From Pedococcus badiiscoriae (GTDB lineage: Bacteria; Actinomycetota; Actinomycetes; Actinomycetales; Dermatophilaceae), in the NCBI RefSeq assembly GCF_013408925.1, contig NZ_JACCAB010000001.1:1798001-1862000 (forward strand): 64,000 nt of DNA, read 5' to 3'. Below are positions 50,570 through 60,649 of this stretch, in pieces. The first letter of the stretch is position 1. Every line of letters begins with the position of its first letter. The translations under genes were made by a program, and so were the position numbers. The notes under the pieces were generated by a model. The model was not told the origin of the DNA, made no database searches, and saw nothing but the letters and a program-made list of their open reading frames with translations.

Positions 50570-52102
50570 ATGGCCGCTCGCGAGCATGTGGAGACCGAAC
50601 GCAAGTACGACGTGGACGGGACGACCGCGGTCCCGCTGGGCGAAGGCGACGCGACCCCGGGTGTTGGTGCGGTGATTCAGATTCAGCTGGATGCCGTGTA
50701 TTTCGACACCCCGGCCCTAGATCTGCACCGTCGCGGCATCACCCTTCGGCGGCGCACCGGCGGGGACGATGAGGGTTGGCACGTGAAGGTACCGCGAGGT
50801 CGGGACGAGAAGACCGAGCTGCGGCACCCGCTGGGTCGCGCCGTGAGGTCGGTGCCGCGCCAGGTCGCCGACCCGGTGCGGGCCATCGTCCGCGATCGGC
50901 CACTGGTGCCGGTGGCGGCCATCGCCACCGACCGCACTGCGTACACGCTGCTCAGCGCCGCGCGGCCGCTGGCCACGCTGTGCGATGACAGGGTGTGCGC
51001 ACGGCTGCTGAACGGCGAGGACGACCACGGCGAGCAGGCGTGGCGTGAGTGGGAGCTGGAGGCCGTGGAGGGTCAACCAGCCTCGGTGTTCAGGTCAATC
51101 GAGCCCTTGCTGCTGGGCTCTGGGGCCCGCCCAGCAGACCATGCCTCGAAACTCGACCGTATCTTGGCGACGCACGCTGGCGACCGCGAGCCGAAGGAAC
51201 CGACGTGCGGACCCAAGGGCAGTCTGGCCGCTCTGCTGCGGGACCGGCTGGTGCAACAGATCTCGGCCCTGCACGAGCAGGACGCGGCGGTCCGCGCCGG
51301 ATCGCCGGAGGGAGTCCACCGGTTGCGGATCGCTGCGCGACGGCTCCGGTCGGCTCTGACCACTGCCAAACCGCTGTTTGAGCAGGCGCCGGAGGACCTG
51401 CTTGGTGAGCTTCGCTGGCTGGGTCAGGTTCTCAGTCCGGCCCGTGACACCCAGGTCATCCGCGAGCGGCTCGAGGCCGCCCTATCGGCCGAACCGCGCG
51501 AACTCGTGCTCGGCCCGGCCCGCCGCCGCCTGCGTATCGAGCTGGCCCATGAACACAAGGATGCCCTCGCCCGGGCCCGGGAGGCGCTGGGCTCCACGCG
51601 CTACTACCGCCTGCTTGACGCGCTCGATGCCCTGGTCGCAGACCTGCCACTGGCGCCCGCTGCGCGAGCACCGGCGCGCTTGGTCCTTGGGGACCTCGTC
51701 AGGCGAGACGCCATGCGGCTGCACCGAGCAGCACGGGCCGTCGCCGAGAGTGACGCCGCCGGGCACGACCCCGCACTGCACGAGGCGCGTAAGAAGGCCA
51801 AGCGCCTGCGATACGCCGCGGAGCTGGCCGTCCCAGCCGGCGGGCGGCGCGCGAAGAGGCTCGCCAAGCGAGCCAAGGCCGTTCAGCAGGCACTGGGCCA
51901 GCATCAGGACACCGTCGTCGCCCGGCAGCGACTGCGCCAGCTCGGCGCCCAGTCGTTCCTGCGCGGCGAGAACGGCTTCACCTTCGGTCTACTACACGGT
52001 GTGGAACGCCTGCGCGCAGAGCATGCCGAGCTTGAGTTCCAGAGCGCGTGGGTGCGGATGCCACGGCCGCGCACAGCGGCCGCCTGGGTGTCCAAGCGAT
52101 AA
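50570..52102 (+). CDS. CYTH-CHAD domain protein
   Basis: A 510-aa protein with an N-terminal CYTH (triphosphate tunnel) domain: ETERK at residues 8-12 (ExExK-type), YFDTPALDLHRRGITLRRRT, and WREWELEAVEG. A C-terminal CHAD domain from about residue 215 has VHRLRIAARRLRSAL and HEARKKAKRLRYAAEL, the conserved His/Lys/Arg helices that bind polyphosphate. The pair binds or hydrolyses tri- or polyphosphate. GGGAGGA lies before the ATG. It is close to phoD and the pst genes. Confidence 0.9.
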   Translation: MAAREHVETERKYDVDGTTAVPLGEGDATPGVGAVIQIQLDAVYFDTPALDLHRRGITLRRRTGGDDEGWHVKVPRGRDEKTELRHPLGRAVRSVPRQVADPVRAIVRDRPLVPVAAIATDRTAYTLLSAARPLATLCDDRVCARLLNGEDDHGEQAWREWELEAVEGQPASVFRSIEPLLLGSGARPADHASKLDRILATHAGDREPKEPTCGPKGSLAALLRDRLVQQISALHEQDAAVRAGSPEGVHRLRIAARRLRSALTTAKPLFEQAPEDLLGELRWLGQVLSPARDTQVIRERLEAALSAEPRELVLGPARRRLRIELAHEHKDALARAREALGSTRYYRLLDALDALVADLPLAPAARAPARLVLGDLVRRDAMRLHRAARAVAESDAAGHDPALHEARKKAKRLRYAAELAVPAGGRRAKRLAKRAKAVQQALGQHQDTVVARQRLRQLGAQSFLRGENGFTFGLLHGVERLRAEHAELEFQSAWVRMPRPRTAAAWVSKR

Positions 52103-52306
52103 CGGCGCAGCACCGGACCACGTAAGCGAGGCGCCACCGCTCCAGTTGGCGCGCCAGGAAGCCACGGCGGTGAAGTAGCGGCGACGATCCCGCAATCACC
52201 TTGGCAAAGCTGCGGTGATGATTCGGGTCCGAACCGTGAAGGCAAGTGGCGTCCGCGAGAGTGGTGTACGACGACGGTCAGTGAGCGCGGCCACCCCTTG
52301 TGCGGT

Positions 52307-52432
52307 GTGGAGGTGCTTAAGGCCGCAGTACGGGTGGTTCGCTCGAAGTTGACCGCGCCGGTGCACGACGTCGTACCGGTTCTGGTGGAGCGCTAGGCGC
52401 TAGAGCGGTTGACGGCAACGGTGGACTACACC
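52307..52432 (+). pseudogene. Three-helix-bundle gene, decayed copy
   Basis: The frame VEVLKAAVRVVRSKLTAPVH then DVVPVLVER, a TAG stop, and ALERLTAT resumes the pattern of the intact copies (VRSVVAEARSSFDGPVRDYV, PLLVERVSAERL). At least one stop interrupts it and the N-terminal helix is gone. The remainder of the gap 52103-52705 shows no other gene. Confidence 0.55.
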
Positions 52433-52705
52433 TCCGGACGTTCATCGCGTGCGCAGGCCCTGAGCTGACCGCCGCGCATTCGCGCACCTCACTCCGAGTG
52501 ACCTCTCTTGGCCGATGCGGCGGTACACAGCGCCCTGGTCGTTCAACCGGCGGCAGCCACCTAGGACAAGAAGTTCGGATTCCGAGTTGCGAGGCGGTAC
52601 GCACCCGGTCATGGCCGACAGGACTACTACTCGCCACAGGCTGGTGCTGCATCGTTCAGGGCTTCGTCACCAGTCGTTGGTTCCCGGCGGGCACTATCAG
52701 GGACC

Positions 52706-54283
52706 ATGACTGACCTCTCTCGCCGATCCTTGCTCCGTGGCTCCGCTGGGATGGGCTTGGCAGCCCTCACCGCCGGAAGCGTCACACGGCCAGCCGCGGC
52801 GCTGGTCCGCACAGGTCAGCCCATCCTGACGCACGGTGTGCAGTCCGGTGACCCTGAGGCTGGGGCCATCACTTTATGGAGCCGGGCGGACCGGCCCGCC
52901 CGGCTGGTTGCCGAGGTGTCCTCCGACTCGTCTTTCCGGCGGGTCCTTCGCCGGATGAGCTCACCAGTTGTCACGGCTGGCTCCGACTTCACGGGCCAAC
53001 TTCGGCTGCACGGCCTGCCCTCGGGTGCCGACCTGCACTACCGCATCACCCCAGTCGACCCTCATGACGCGAAGCTCGCTGGTGAGCCGGTAGCCGGCCG
53101 GTTCCGGTCAGCCGTGACCGACCGGCGTGCTATCCGCTTCCTGTGGTCCGGCGACATTGCTGGCCAGGGTTGGGGTGTCAACCCCGACCTCGGCGGCTTC
53201 CCGATCGCGCGGGCGATGGCTGCAGCCAACGCAGACTTCTTCCTGAGCTCAGGGGACAACGTTTACGCCGACGGCCCAGTGAAGGCTGAGGTGGTGCTTC
53301 CGGACGGCCGTGTGTGGCACAACGTCGTTACCCCCGAAAAGAGCCACGCCGCGATCGCGCTGGACGACTTCCGTGGCCAGTTCAAATACAACCTCGTCTC
53401 CGAGAACCGGACCTGGAGGGAGTTCCTCGCCCAGTGCGCGATCGTCGCCCAGTGGGACGACCACGAGGTGCTGAACAACTGGTATCCCGGCGAGGTCCTG
53501 GTTGGCCGGTCGGGCTACCCCGACGGTACGCCGGTCGATCCGCTCGTTGCCCGGGCCCGGCAGGCGTTCCACGAGTACATGCCGATCTCCCGCACCTCGC
53601 CGGACAAGTTGGGCCGGGTCTACCGCAAGCTGTCCTACGGGCCGTTGCTTGACGTGTTCGTTCTCGACATGCGTAGTCACAAGGATCCCAACACGACGGA
53701 CCTGCAGACCGCTGACGACGGCGGCATCCTGGGCATGGAGCAGACCGAGTGGCTGATCAAAGAGCTGAAGCGCTCCCGTGCGACGTGGAAGGTCATCGCG
53801 AATGACCTGCCCCTAGGGCTCGTCGTGCCCGACTCCACCGAGGGCAAGCCCAACCAGGAGAGCATCTCCAACGGTGACGCCGGGGCGCCGAAGGGGCGCG
53901 AGATCGAGTTGGCCCGGGTGCTTACCGAGCTCAAGCGGGCTGGCGTGCGCAACCACGTTTGGCTCACCGCGGACGTCCACTACACCGCGGCTCACCGGTA
54001 CCACCCGGACCGCGCTGCATACCAAGAGTTCGACCCGTTCTGGGAGTTCGTGTCAGGCCCACTGAACGCCGGAGGCTTCGGCCCAAATTCGCTGGACGCC
54101 ACCTTTGGTCCCGAGGCGGTCTTCGTTGCCGCCCCGCCGCGCGCGGGCGTCTCTCCGCTGGAAGGGTTCCAGTACTTCGGTCAGGTCGACATCGACCCGC
54201 GAACGGAACAGCTGACCGTGACACTGAAGGGTATCGACGGCCACGCGTTGTTCACCCAAGTCCTCGACCCGGCAGCACGCTGA
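52706..54283 (+). CDS. phoD: PhoD-family alkaline phosphatase
   Basis: Tat-exported phosphodiesterase/phosphomonoesterase of 525 aa releasing phosphate outside the cell. The signal SRRSLLRGSAGMGLAAL has the twin Arg; an Ig-like N domain (THGVQSGDPEAGAITLWSRA) precedes the metallophosphatase core: FLWSGDIAG, FFLSSGDNVYADG, AQWDDHEVLNNWYPG and WLTADVHYTAAH hold Fe/Ca ligands. AGGGA stands five bases before the ATG at 52706. It is probably phosphate-starvation controlled, but I see no clear PHO box. Confidence 0.9.
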   Translation: MTDLSRRSLLRGSAGMGLAALTAGSVTRPAAALVRTGQPILTHGVQSGDPEAGAITLWSRADRPARLVAEVSSDSSFRRVLRRMSSPVVTAGSDFTGQLRLHGLPSGADLHYRITPVDPHDAKLAGEPVAGRFRSAVTDRRAIRFLWSGDIAGQGWGVNPDLGGFPIARAMAAANADFFLSSGDNVYADGPVKAEVVLPDGRVWHNVVTPEKSHAAIALDDFRGQFKYNLVSENRTWREFLAQCAIVAQWDDHEVLNNWYPGEVLVGRSGYPDGTPVDPLVARARQAFHEYMPISRTSPDKLGRVYRKLSYGPLLDVFVLDMRSHKDPNTTDLQTADDGGILGMEQTEWLIKELKRSRATWKVIANDLPLGLVVPDSTEGKPNQESISNGDAGAPKGREIELARVLTELKRAGVRNHVWLTADVHYTAAHRYHPDRAAYQEFDPFWEFVSGPLNAGGFGPNSLDATFGPEAVFVAAPPRAGVSPLEGFQYFGQVDIDPRTEQLTVTLKGIDGHALFTQVLDPAAR

Positions 54284-54413
54284 GCGAAGATCCCCAGGCG
54301 CTCATCGCTAGGCACAACGTCAAACGGCAAGCGTCCGACCACCCCTCGCAGCGTCGCTCACCGAAGCACGCCATTTCGGCGATCGGTGCAAGTAGCGGGG
54401 CAGCCTGCGGGCA

Positions 54414-55061
54414 TGAATGGTCCTGAGGCGCAGGCAGTGGATTGGCTCGACTGGGCCGGCAATGACGCACTCGTCACGTCCATCAGCGTTCGAAAACCAG
54501 GTGAAAAGGTCTCGGCGGCCGCCCGCGGGACTTCTGACAGGATGACTCGCGTGAGCGAATTGGGCTGCTTCGGCAGGAGCAGTTCAATGCGGTGCTCGGG
54601 CCAATTCGACGGGCACTCTGCGTCCCCGCTCGTGACTTGCTGCAGCTTCGGACGGCAATCCGCGCCGAGACGTCTCTGTGGGGAGGGATGCGATTTCCGA
54701 TTCTGCCCGTGGAGGCCGGTGGGACTGTAGCGCCGGGGTATCTGCACGTGCCGAGGTTCTGGATGTGGATGTCGCGACGGCCTTCGGGGTCGAGAAATTG
54801 GGAAACCTGGAACTGTCGAACGGCAGGGTTCTGTCAACTGAGTCGGCTCGACCCTTCACTGAATTGCACAGGTGGCAACCACCGCCGATCGTGTCGTTCT
54901 CCGCAGTGGAGCTCACGGCTACCACCCTGCTCACGACATCAGGGGGCCACATGATGCTTGTCGCTCGGATTGGAGAACTGGCCGATCCCAACGGGGAGTC
55001 TGACGAGCGCCGCGACTTCGGCGAGGCGTGGACATGCTCCGTTCACCCAAGGCGAGGATGA
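54414..55061 (+). pseudogene. Degenerate coding region, unknown protein
   Basis: Three overlapping rightward frames each look protein-like for part of the distance (MNGPEAQAVDWLDWAGNDAL; then RALCVPARDLLQLRTAIRAE; then VDVATAFGVEKLGNLELSNG and HMMLVARIGELADPNGESDE). This suggests one gene broken by at least two frameshifts, or short unrelated ORFs. GC is lower than in neighbouring genes. No family recognised. Confidence 0.3.
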
Positions 55062-55109
55062 TCCGCTCATGAGGTCATCCCGCGCGGTCTGCACCCCTGA
55101 CGGCCTGGG

Positions 55110-58100
55110 GTGACTCTTCTTCGCGGGCCCCGAGCGCCGGCCCCACGGACCCTGCTCCACATCTTTGCGGAGACGGTCGCCCTGGCACCCGACGAACCTG
55201 CTCTGGACAACGGTGCGGACGTGCTCACCTACCTCGAGTTCCAGGAGGCGAGCGAGCTCGTGGCCCGGGAGCTGAACGAGCTGGGAGTGGGATCTGGGGA
55301 CCGCGTCGGGGTGCGCCTCAGGTCGGGGACGGTCGACCTGTACGTGGCGATCATGGGCGTGCTCATGGCCGGAGCGGCATACGTGCCGGTGGACGCCGAC
55401 GATCCTGACGAGCGGGCTCGCACCGTCTTCACCGAGGCCGAGGTCTCAGCGGTGATCGGTGACGATCTCGTCATCGACCTGGCCGGGGCGGTCGCCGGTC
55501 CGCCCATCGGTGCGCAGGAGCCCGACCACGCGGACGACGCCTGGATCATCTTCACGTCGGGGTCCACCGGCATACCGAAGGGTGTCGCGGTGTCGCACCG
55601 CTCTGCGGCGGCCTTCGTGGATGCCGAAGCGCGGTTGTTCGTCCAGGACCGTCCTCTTGGCGTGGGTGACCGCGTGATGGCGGGGCTCTCGGTGGCGTTC
55701 GACGCGTCGTGCGAGGAGATGTGGCTCGCGTGGCGCTACGGCGCCTGCCTCGTGCCGGCCCCGCGGTCGCTCGTCCGCAGCGGCATGGAGCTCGGTCCGT
55801 GGCTGGTGGCCAACCGGGTCACGGTGGTCTCGACGGTCCCGACGTTGGCCGCATTGTGGCCCACCGAGGCGCTGGCCGCGGTGCGGCTCCTGATCCTCGG
55901 CGGAGAGGCCTGTCCCCCTGAGATCGGTGCGCGACTGGCCACCGAGCGTCGGGAGGTGTGGAACACCTACGGACCCACGGAGGCGACCGTCGTGGCCTGC
56001 GGGGCGCGGCTCACCGGCGAGGGACCGGTGCGCATCGGACTGCCCTTGGACGGCTGGGACCTCGCGGTGGTCGGCGCGACGGGTGACCCGGTGGGTCCTG
56101 GAGAGACGGGTGAGCTCATCATCGGTGGGGTCGGCCTGGCCCGGTACCTGGACCCGGACAAGGATGCGGAGAAGTTCGCGCCGATGCCGTCGCTGGGCTG
56201 GGCCAGGGCCTACCGCAGCGGCGACGTGGTCCGCAACGACGACGAGGGCCTGGTCTTCGTCGGCCGCGCTGACGACCAGGTCAAGGTCGGCGGCCGTCGG
56301 ATCGAGCTCGGCGAGGTGGACAGCCACCTGCTGTCCCTGCCCGGGGTGACCGGCGCTGCCACCGCCGTGCGACACACCAAGGCCGGGCACGCCATGCTGG
56401 TCGGCTACGTCGTCATCACCGAGGCCTTCGACCTCGAGGCGTCGCTGGCCTCCCTGCGCCAGTCGATGCCGGCTCCGCTGGTCCCCCGGCTGGCCGAGGT
56501 GCGCTCCCTTCCGACTCGCACCTCCGGCAAGATCGACCGGGATGCGCTGCCATGGCCGGTGGCCACCCTGGGCGGCAAGAGCAAGCCTGACCAGTCCGTC
56601 CAGCTCGAGGGTACGGCCTTGTGGTTGCAGGAGCTGTGGCTCGAGATCCTCGGCGCGGTCGTGACGAGACCGGACGAGGACTTCTTCGACGTGGGCGGTG
56701 GCAGCTTGGCCGCGGCCCACCTGGTGTCGCGGCTGCGGGAGCGCTTTCCCGAGGTGACAGTGGCGGATGTCTACGACGCACCGCGGCTGGGAGACCTGGC
56801 GCGTCTGCTGGACCAGCTGGCAGCTCCGGCCGCGGCTCGGGCCAGGAACGTGCGACCCGTTCCCGTGAGCACGCAGCTGGGTCAAGTCGCATTCACCATC
56901 CCGGTGCGCATCTTGACCGGTCTGCGCTGGTCCGTGTGGGTCGCTGCCGCCAACAACCTCGTCGTCGACCTGTGGGGACTGGCGTGGCTGCCCAGCGTGT
57001 CCTGGTGGTGGGTGCTCCTGGGTTGGCTGGCCTTGGTGACGCCCATCGGGCGGCTCACGCTCAGCGCAGCGGGGGCCAGGATCCTGCTGCGGGGTGTGGG
57101 ACCGGGCCAGTACCGCCGTGGGGGCCGCGTTCACCTGCGGCTGTGGGCGGCGGACCGTCTCACCGACGAGCTCGGGGCTGCGAACCTCGCCAACGCGCCC
57201 TGGTTGCGCCTTTACGCTCGGGCGCTCGGCGCTAGGGTGGGCAAGCACGTCGACCTGCACGCCATACCGCCGGTCACCGGTCTCGCCAGCTTCGGGGACG
57301 AGTGCTCGGTCGAGCCCGAGGTGGACCTCGCCGGGCACTGGCTCGACGGCGACCTGTTGCACATCGGTCGGGTGGACATCGGGGAGCGGGCGCGGGTAGG
57401 TGCGCGCAGCACCCTGGCGCCCGGCAGTCGGGTCGGGGCGCGCGCGGAGGTGGCGCCGGGGTCTGCCGTCTTCGGCAGCGTCCCGCCGGACCAGTCCTGG
57501 GCCGGCGCGCCGGCTCGTCGATCCGGCCGGGCCCGTGGACCGTGGGACGACCGGCTCCCCCTGAACCGGCCGCTGTGGCTGGCTGCCTACGGAGCCGTCG
57601 CGGTCCTGATCTCGCTGCTGCCGGCCGTCGCGGTCCTCGCCGGCGTCGTGGTCGTCGCTGGGCCGCTCCGCGCCTCGACCGACCTCTCCTCCGCGGTCCG
57701 CGCCGCGTTCGTGTGGCTGCCGGTCGGCACTGTCGTGGGAATGCTCACGCTCGCCCTGCTGGTGCTGGCACTGGTCCGGCTCCTGGGCCTGGGGCTGCGC
57801 AGTGGGCACCACCCGATCCACGGACGACAGGCCTGGCAGGCGTGGTCGACCATCCGCGTGCTGGACGAAGCCCGCACGTGGCTCTTCCCCCTCTACTCCA
57901 GCAGCCTGACGCCGACGTGGCTGCGGCTGCTGGGAGCGCGCATCGGCCGGGAGGTCGAGGCGTCGACCGTGCTGCTCATCCCGCGGCTGACCACAGTCAG
58001 CGATGGAGCATTCCTCGCCGACGACACCCTCCTCGGGGGGTACGAGCTGGGCGGTGGGTGGCTGCGCATCGAGCACGTGAAGGTGGGAAAGCACGCCTTC

Positions 58101-59015
58101 GTCGGCAACTCGGGCATGGCAGCACCGGGCCGTCGGGTGCCCAAGCGCGGCCTCGTGGCCGTGCTGTCTGCCGCGCCACGTCGTACCAAGGCCAAGGCGG
58201 GGACCTCGTGGCTCGGCAGCCCGCCCACGCTGCTGCGTCGTCCCACCGAGTCCGGCGAGACCAGCCGCACCTACGATCCGCCTCGCCGACTGCGCGTGGC
58301 CAGGGCCTTGGTGGAGGTATGCCGCCTGGTCGCCGTCATGGCGCACGTCGCGATCTGCGTCGGGGTCGTCGTTGTCATGGAGTGGACAGCCATCGAGCTC
58401 GGCTGGGGTGTGGCCGCGGTCTCGACCGGTCTGGCGTTGCTGGCCGCTGGAGCAGTGGCGGCGATGGTGGCGACCCTCGCCAAGTGGCTGTTGGTTGGTC
58501 GCGTGAAGCCCTCCGAGTTCCCGCTGTGGAGCTCGTTCGTCTGGCGCAACGAGCTGGCTGACACCTTCGTGGAGGTCGTCGCCGCCCCGTGGTTCGCCCG
58601 CGGCGCCACTGGCACCGTGGTCCTCAACTGGTGGCTGCGCAGCATGGGCGCGCGAATCGGGCGCGGCGTCTGGTGCGAGACCTACTGGCTCCCCGAGGCA
58701 GACCTGGTCACGTTGGGCGACGGCGTCACCGTGAACCGGGGCTGCGTCGTGCAGACCCACCTGTTCCACGACAGGCTCCTGAGCATGTCCGCCGTCACGA
58801 TGCGCACCGGTTCCACGTTGGGCTCCAACGGCGTCATCCTTCCGGCCGCAGTCATCGGACGACACGCTACGGTCGGACCCGTGTCCCTGGTCATGAGAGG
58901 TGAGTCGGTGCCCGACGGTACCCGTTGGATCGGCAACCCCATCGGGCCCTGGGCGGACGACGGTATCGAGGCCGACGGTGTCGAGGCTGACGGGGTCGAG
59001 GTGGCCACTCGGTGA
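55110..59015 (+). CDS. Pls/PosA-type nonribosomal synthetase (A-T-membrane-LbH)
   Basis: A 1301-aa synthetase of the poly(amino acid)-forming architecture. Adenylation domain, residues 10-480: A3 FTSGSTGIPKG (about 148-158), A4 FDASCEEMW (Asp expected for an amino-acid substrate), A5 NTYGPTE, A7 YRSGD, A8 GGRRIELGE, A10 SGKIDRD. Carrier domain with DFFDVGGGSLAAAHL (phosphopantetheine Ser near 533). Then three blocks of membrane helices (about 607-650, 827-893, 1070-1127) alternating with three left-handed beta-helix (LbH) modules. In epsilon-poly-lysine synthetase the latter form the iterative peptide-bonding part. The amino acid cannot be read from sequence with confidence. Its stop overlaps the peptidase start. 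Confidence 0.88.
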   Translation: MTLLRGPRAPAPRTLLHIFAETVALAPDEPALDNGADVLTYLEFQEASELVARELNELGVGSGDRVGVRLRSGTVDLYVAIMGVLMAGAAYVPVDADDPDERARTVFTEAEVSAVIGDDLVIDLAGAVAGPPIGAQEPDHADDAWIIFTSGSTGIPKGVAVSHRSAAAFVDAEARLFVQDRPLGVGDRVMAGLSVAFDASCEEMWLAWRYGACLVPAPRSLVRSGMELGPWLVANRVTVVSTVPTLAALWPTEALAAVRLLILGGEACPPEIGARLATERREVWNTYGPTEATVVACGARLTGEGPVRIGLPLDGWDLAVVGATGDPVGPGETGELIIGGVGLARYLDPDKDAEKFAPMPSLGWARAYRSGDVVRNDDEGLVFVGRADDQVKVGGRRIELGEVDSHLLSLPGVTGAATAVRHTKAGHAMLVGYVVITEAFDLEASLASLRQSMPAPLVPRLAEVRSLPTRTSGKIDRDALPWPVATLGGKSKPDQSVQLEGTALWLQELWLEILGAVVTRPDEDFFDVGGGSLAAAHLVSRLRERFPEVTVADVYDAPRLGDLARLLDQLAAPAAARARNVRPVPVSTQLGQVAFTIPVRILTGLRWSVWVAAANNLVVDLWGLAWLPSVSWWWVLLGWLALVTPIGRLTLSAAGARILLRGVGPGQYRRGGRVHLRLWAADRLTDELGAANLANAPWLRLYARALGARVGKHVDLHAIPPVTGLASFGDECSVEPEVDLAGHWLDGDLLHIGRVDIGERARVGARSTLAPGSRVGARAEVAPGSAVFGSVPPDQSWAGAPARRSGRARGPWDDRLPLNRPLWLAAYGAVAVLISLLPAVAVLAGVVVVAGPLRASTDLSSAVRAAFVWLPVGTVVGMLTLALLVLALVRLLGLGLRSGHHPIHGRQAWQAWSTIRVLDEARTWLFPLYSSSLTPTWLRLLGARIGREVEASTVLLIPRLTTVSDGAFLADDTLLGGYELGGGWLRIEHVKVGKHAFVGNSGMAAPGRRVPKRGLVAVLSAAPRRTKAKAGTSWLGSPPTLLRRPTESGETSRTYDPPRRLRVARALVEVCRLVAVMAHVAICVGVVVVMEWTAIELGWGVAAVSTGLALLAAGAVAAMVATLAKWLLVGRVKPSEFPLWSSFVWRNELADTFVEVVAAPWFARGATGTVVLNWWLRSMGARIGRGVWCETYWLPEADLVTLGDGVTVNRGCVVQTHLFHDRLLSMSAVTMRTGSTLGSNGVILPAAVIGRHATVGPVSLVMRGESVPDGTRWIGNPIGPWADDGIEADGVEADGVEVATR

Positions 59016-60331
59016 TCAGCGACGGGGACCCCTACCTCGCCGGTCACGGGGACGACACCTTCGACGTCGAGCACTACGACCTCGGGCTGGACTACAAGGT
59101 CGCCAGCAACCACCTGGCCGGCCGAGCCACGCTGCGCTGTCGCGCCCTCCACGAGGCGGAGCGGTTCGCTCTCGACCTTCACGGACTCAGGGTGTCCAAG
59201 GTGACCATCGACGGGGTCGCCCCTCGCAAGTACCGCCACAGCGCGGGCAAGCTGCTCCTCCAGCCGCACAGCAGGCTCGTTCCGGGTGCGGGGTTCACCG
59301 TCACGGTCACCTACTCCGGTCATCCGACGACGGTGCCCGGACCCCACGGCGGCGCAGGCTGGGAAGAGCTCACCGACGGAGCCATCGTGGCGGGGCAGCC
59401 CGATGGTGCGCCCTCCTGGTTCCCCTGCAACGACCGGCCGTCCAACAAGGCCACCTACAGGTTCGACGTGGCCGCTCCAGCCGGGTACCGCGTGATCGCC
59501 AACGGTGCCCTGACCGACCGACGACCGATGTCCAGCCGCGTGCTCTGGAGCTACGAGCAGCGCGAGCCGATGTCCACGTACCTGGCCACGCTGCAGGTCG
59601 GTCGGTATCGGAGCACGGCCCTCCCGGGGTCGCCTGTCCCGATGACTGCCGAGGCGCCCGCGAGACTCACCGACGAAGTCCTGGCTGCCCTGTCCCGGCA
59701 ACCCGAGATGATGCGCACTTTCGTGGACCTCTTCGGGCCGTACCCCTTTGGCGCGTACACCGTCGTCGTGACGGACGACGACCTGGAGATCCCCGTGGAG
59801 TCCCAGACCCTGTCCACGTTCGGTCGCAACCACATGCGCACGGACTGGGCCGGCCAACGCCTCATCGCGCACGAGCTGGCCCACCAGTGGTTCGGCAACT
59901 CCCTCACCACCGCGCGGTGGCAGGACATCTGGCTGCACGAGGGTTTCGCCTGCTACAGCGAGTGGCTGTGGTCGGAGGCATCGGGCGGACGCGCAGCCGG
60001 GCGGCACGCCTCCGAGCACTGGAGACGGCTGGAGTCATCCCCGCAGGACCTCGTCCTCGCAGACCCCTCCCGCCCCCTGATGTTCGACGACCGCGTCTAC
60101 AAGCGCGGGGCCCTGCTCCTGCACGCCTTGCGCGTGACCATCGGGGACACCCGCTTCTTCACGCTGCTGCGCCAGTGGGTAGCGGCCCATCGTCATGGCT
60201 CGGTGACCACCGCGCAGTTCATCGAGCGCTTCACCGAGGGAGCAGGCCCCGACCGCGACGAAGTGAGCAGCCTGTTCCGCGCGTGGTTGCTCGAGCCGCA
60301 GCTGCCGCCGCTGCCCAGGAGTTCGCGCTAG
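59012..60331 (+). CDS. Short M1 family metallopeptidase
   Basis: Zinc aminopeptidase-like protein of 439 aa from a GTG overlapping the synthetase stop (GTGA). The N-terminal beta domain starts DTFDVEHYDLGLDYKVASNH; the zinc site is IAHELAHQWFGN (HExxH about 286-290) with the third ligand Glu in WLHEGFACYSEW. It lacks the long C-terminal helical domain of 850-aa M1 enzymes. There is no signal peptide. Coupling to the synthetase suggests it trims, recycles or detoxifies the product. Confidence 0.88.
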   Translation: MISDGDPYLAGHGDDTFDVEHYDLGLDYKVASNHLAGRATLRCRALHEAERFALDLHGLRVSKVTIDGVAPRKYRHSAGKLLLQPHSRLVPGAGFTVTVTYSGHPTTVPGPHGGAGWEELTDGAIVAGQPDGAPSWFPCNDRPSNKATYRFDVAAPAGYRVIANGALTDRRPMSSRVLWSYEQREPMSTYLATLQVGRYRSTALPGSPVPMTAEAPARLTDEVLAALSRQPEMMRTFVDLFGPYPFGAYTVVVTDDDLEIPVESQTLSTFGRNHMRTDWAGQRLIAHELAHQWFGNSLTTARWQDIWLHEGFACYSEWLWSEASGGRAAGRHASEHWRRLESSPQDLVLADPSRPLMFDDRVYKRGALLLHALRVTIGDTRFFTLLRQWVAAHRHGSVTTAQFIERFTEGAGPDRDEVSSLFRAWLLEPQLPPLPRSSR

Positions 60332-60367
60332 GCACTCCGACCGTCGCGCCCGTCGCGCCCCTGGCCT

Positions 60368-60580
60368 TTACGTGCTCGACGATGCGGAAGCCAGCGCCGT
60401 GAGCCGCTCCCTGCACACGCGCTCGACCAGCAGCGGCACGTAGTCGCGGACCGGCCCGTCGAAGCGGGAGCGTGCCTCGGCGACGACCGAACGCACCGTC
60501 GCAGGATCGACTGCGGGGAACCGCGCCACGAGACCTTCGGACACCTTCACCAAGGCAGCATCCTCGTCAAGTCCGGACAT
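60368..60580 (-). CDS. Three-helix-bundle dimerisation domain protein, copy 2
   Basis: A 70-aa protein (MSGLDEDAALVKVSEGLVAR ... GPVRDYVPLLVERVCRERLT) differing from the copy at 25722 at only a few positions before the C-terminal tail. The upstream AGGAGGA and TTCGAA sequences are conserved as well, so the duplication is recent. It follows the PPTase stop by about 70 bp on the same strand. Confidence 0.75.
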   Translation of the reverse strand: MSGLDEDAALVKVSEGLVARFPAVDPATVRSVVAEARSRFDGPVRDYVPLLVERVCRERLTALASASSST

Positions 60581-60649
60581 GATTCGAACAGTCCTCCTGG
60601 CGAGCCGCCAGCGCAAGACCTGTAGGCGCACGGCCTGGTGACGGGACGC

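Noticed and set aside
54592..54954. 120-codon frame in the degenerate region as an independent gene
   Set aside because: Only its first part looks protein-like, and neighbouring frames continue the pattern, so a broken gene is more likely.
55446..58865. A 1139-codon open frame antisense to the synthetase
   Set aside because: Composition is Arg/Gly/Gln/His-rich without folded-domain signatures, whereas the plus strand carries all adenylation and LbH motifs.
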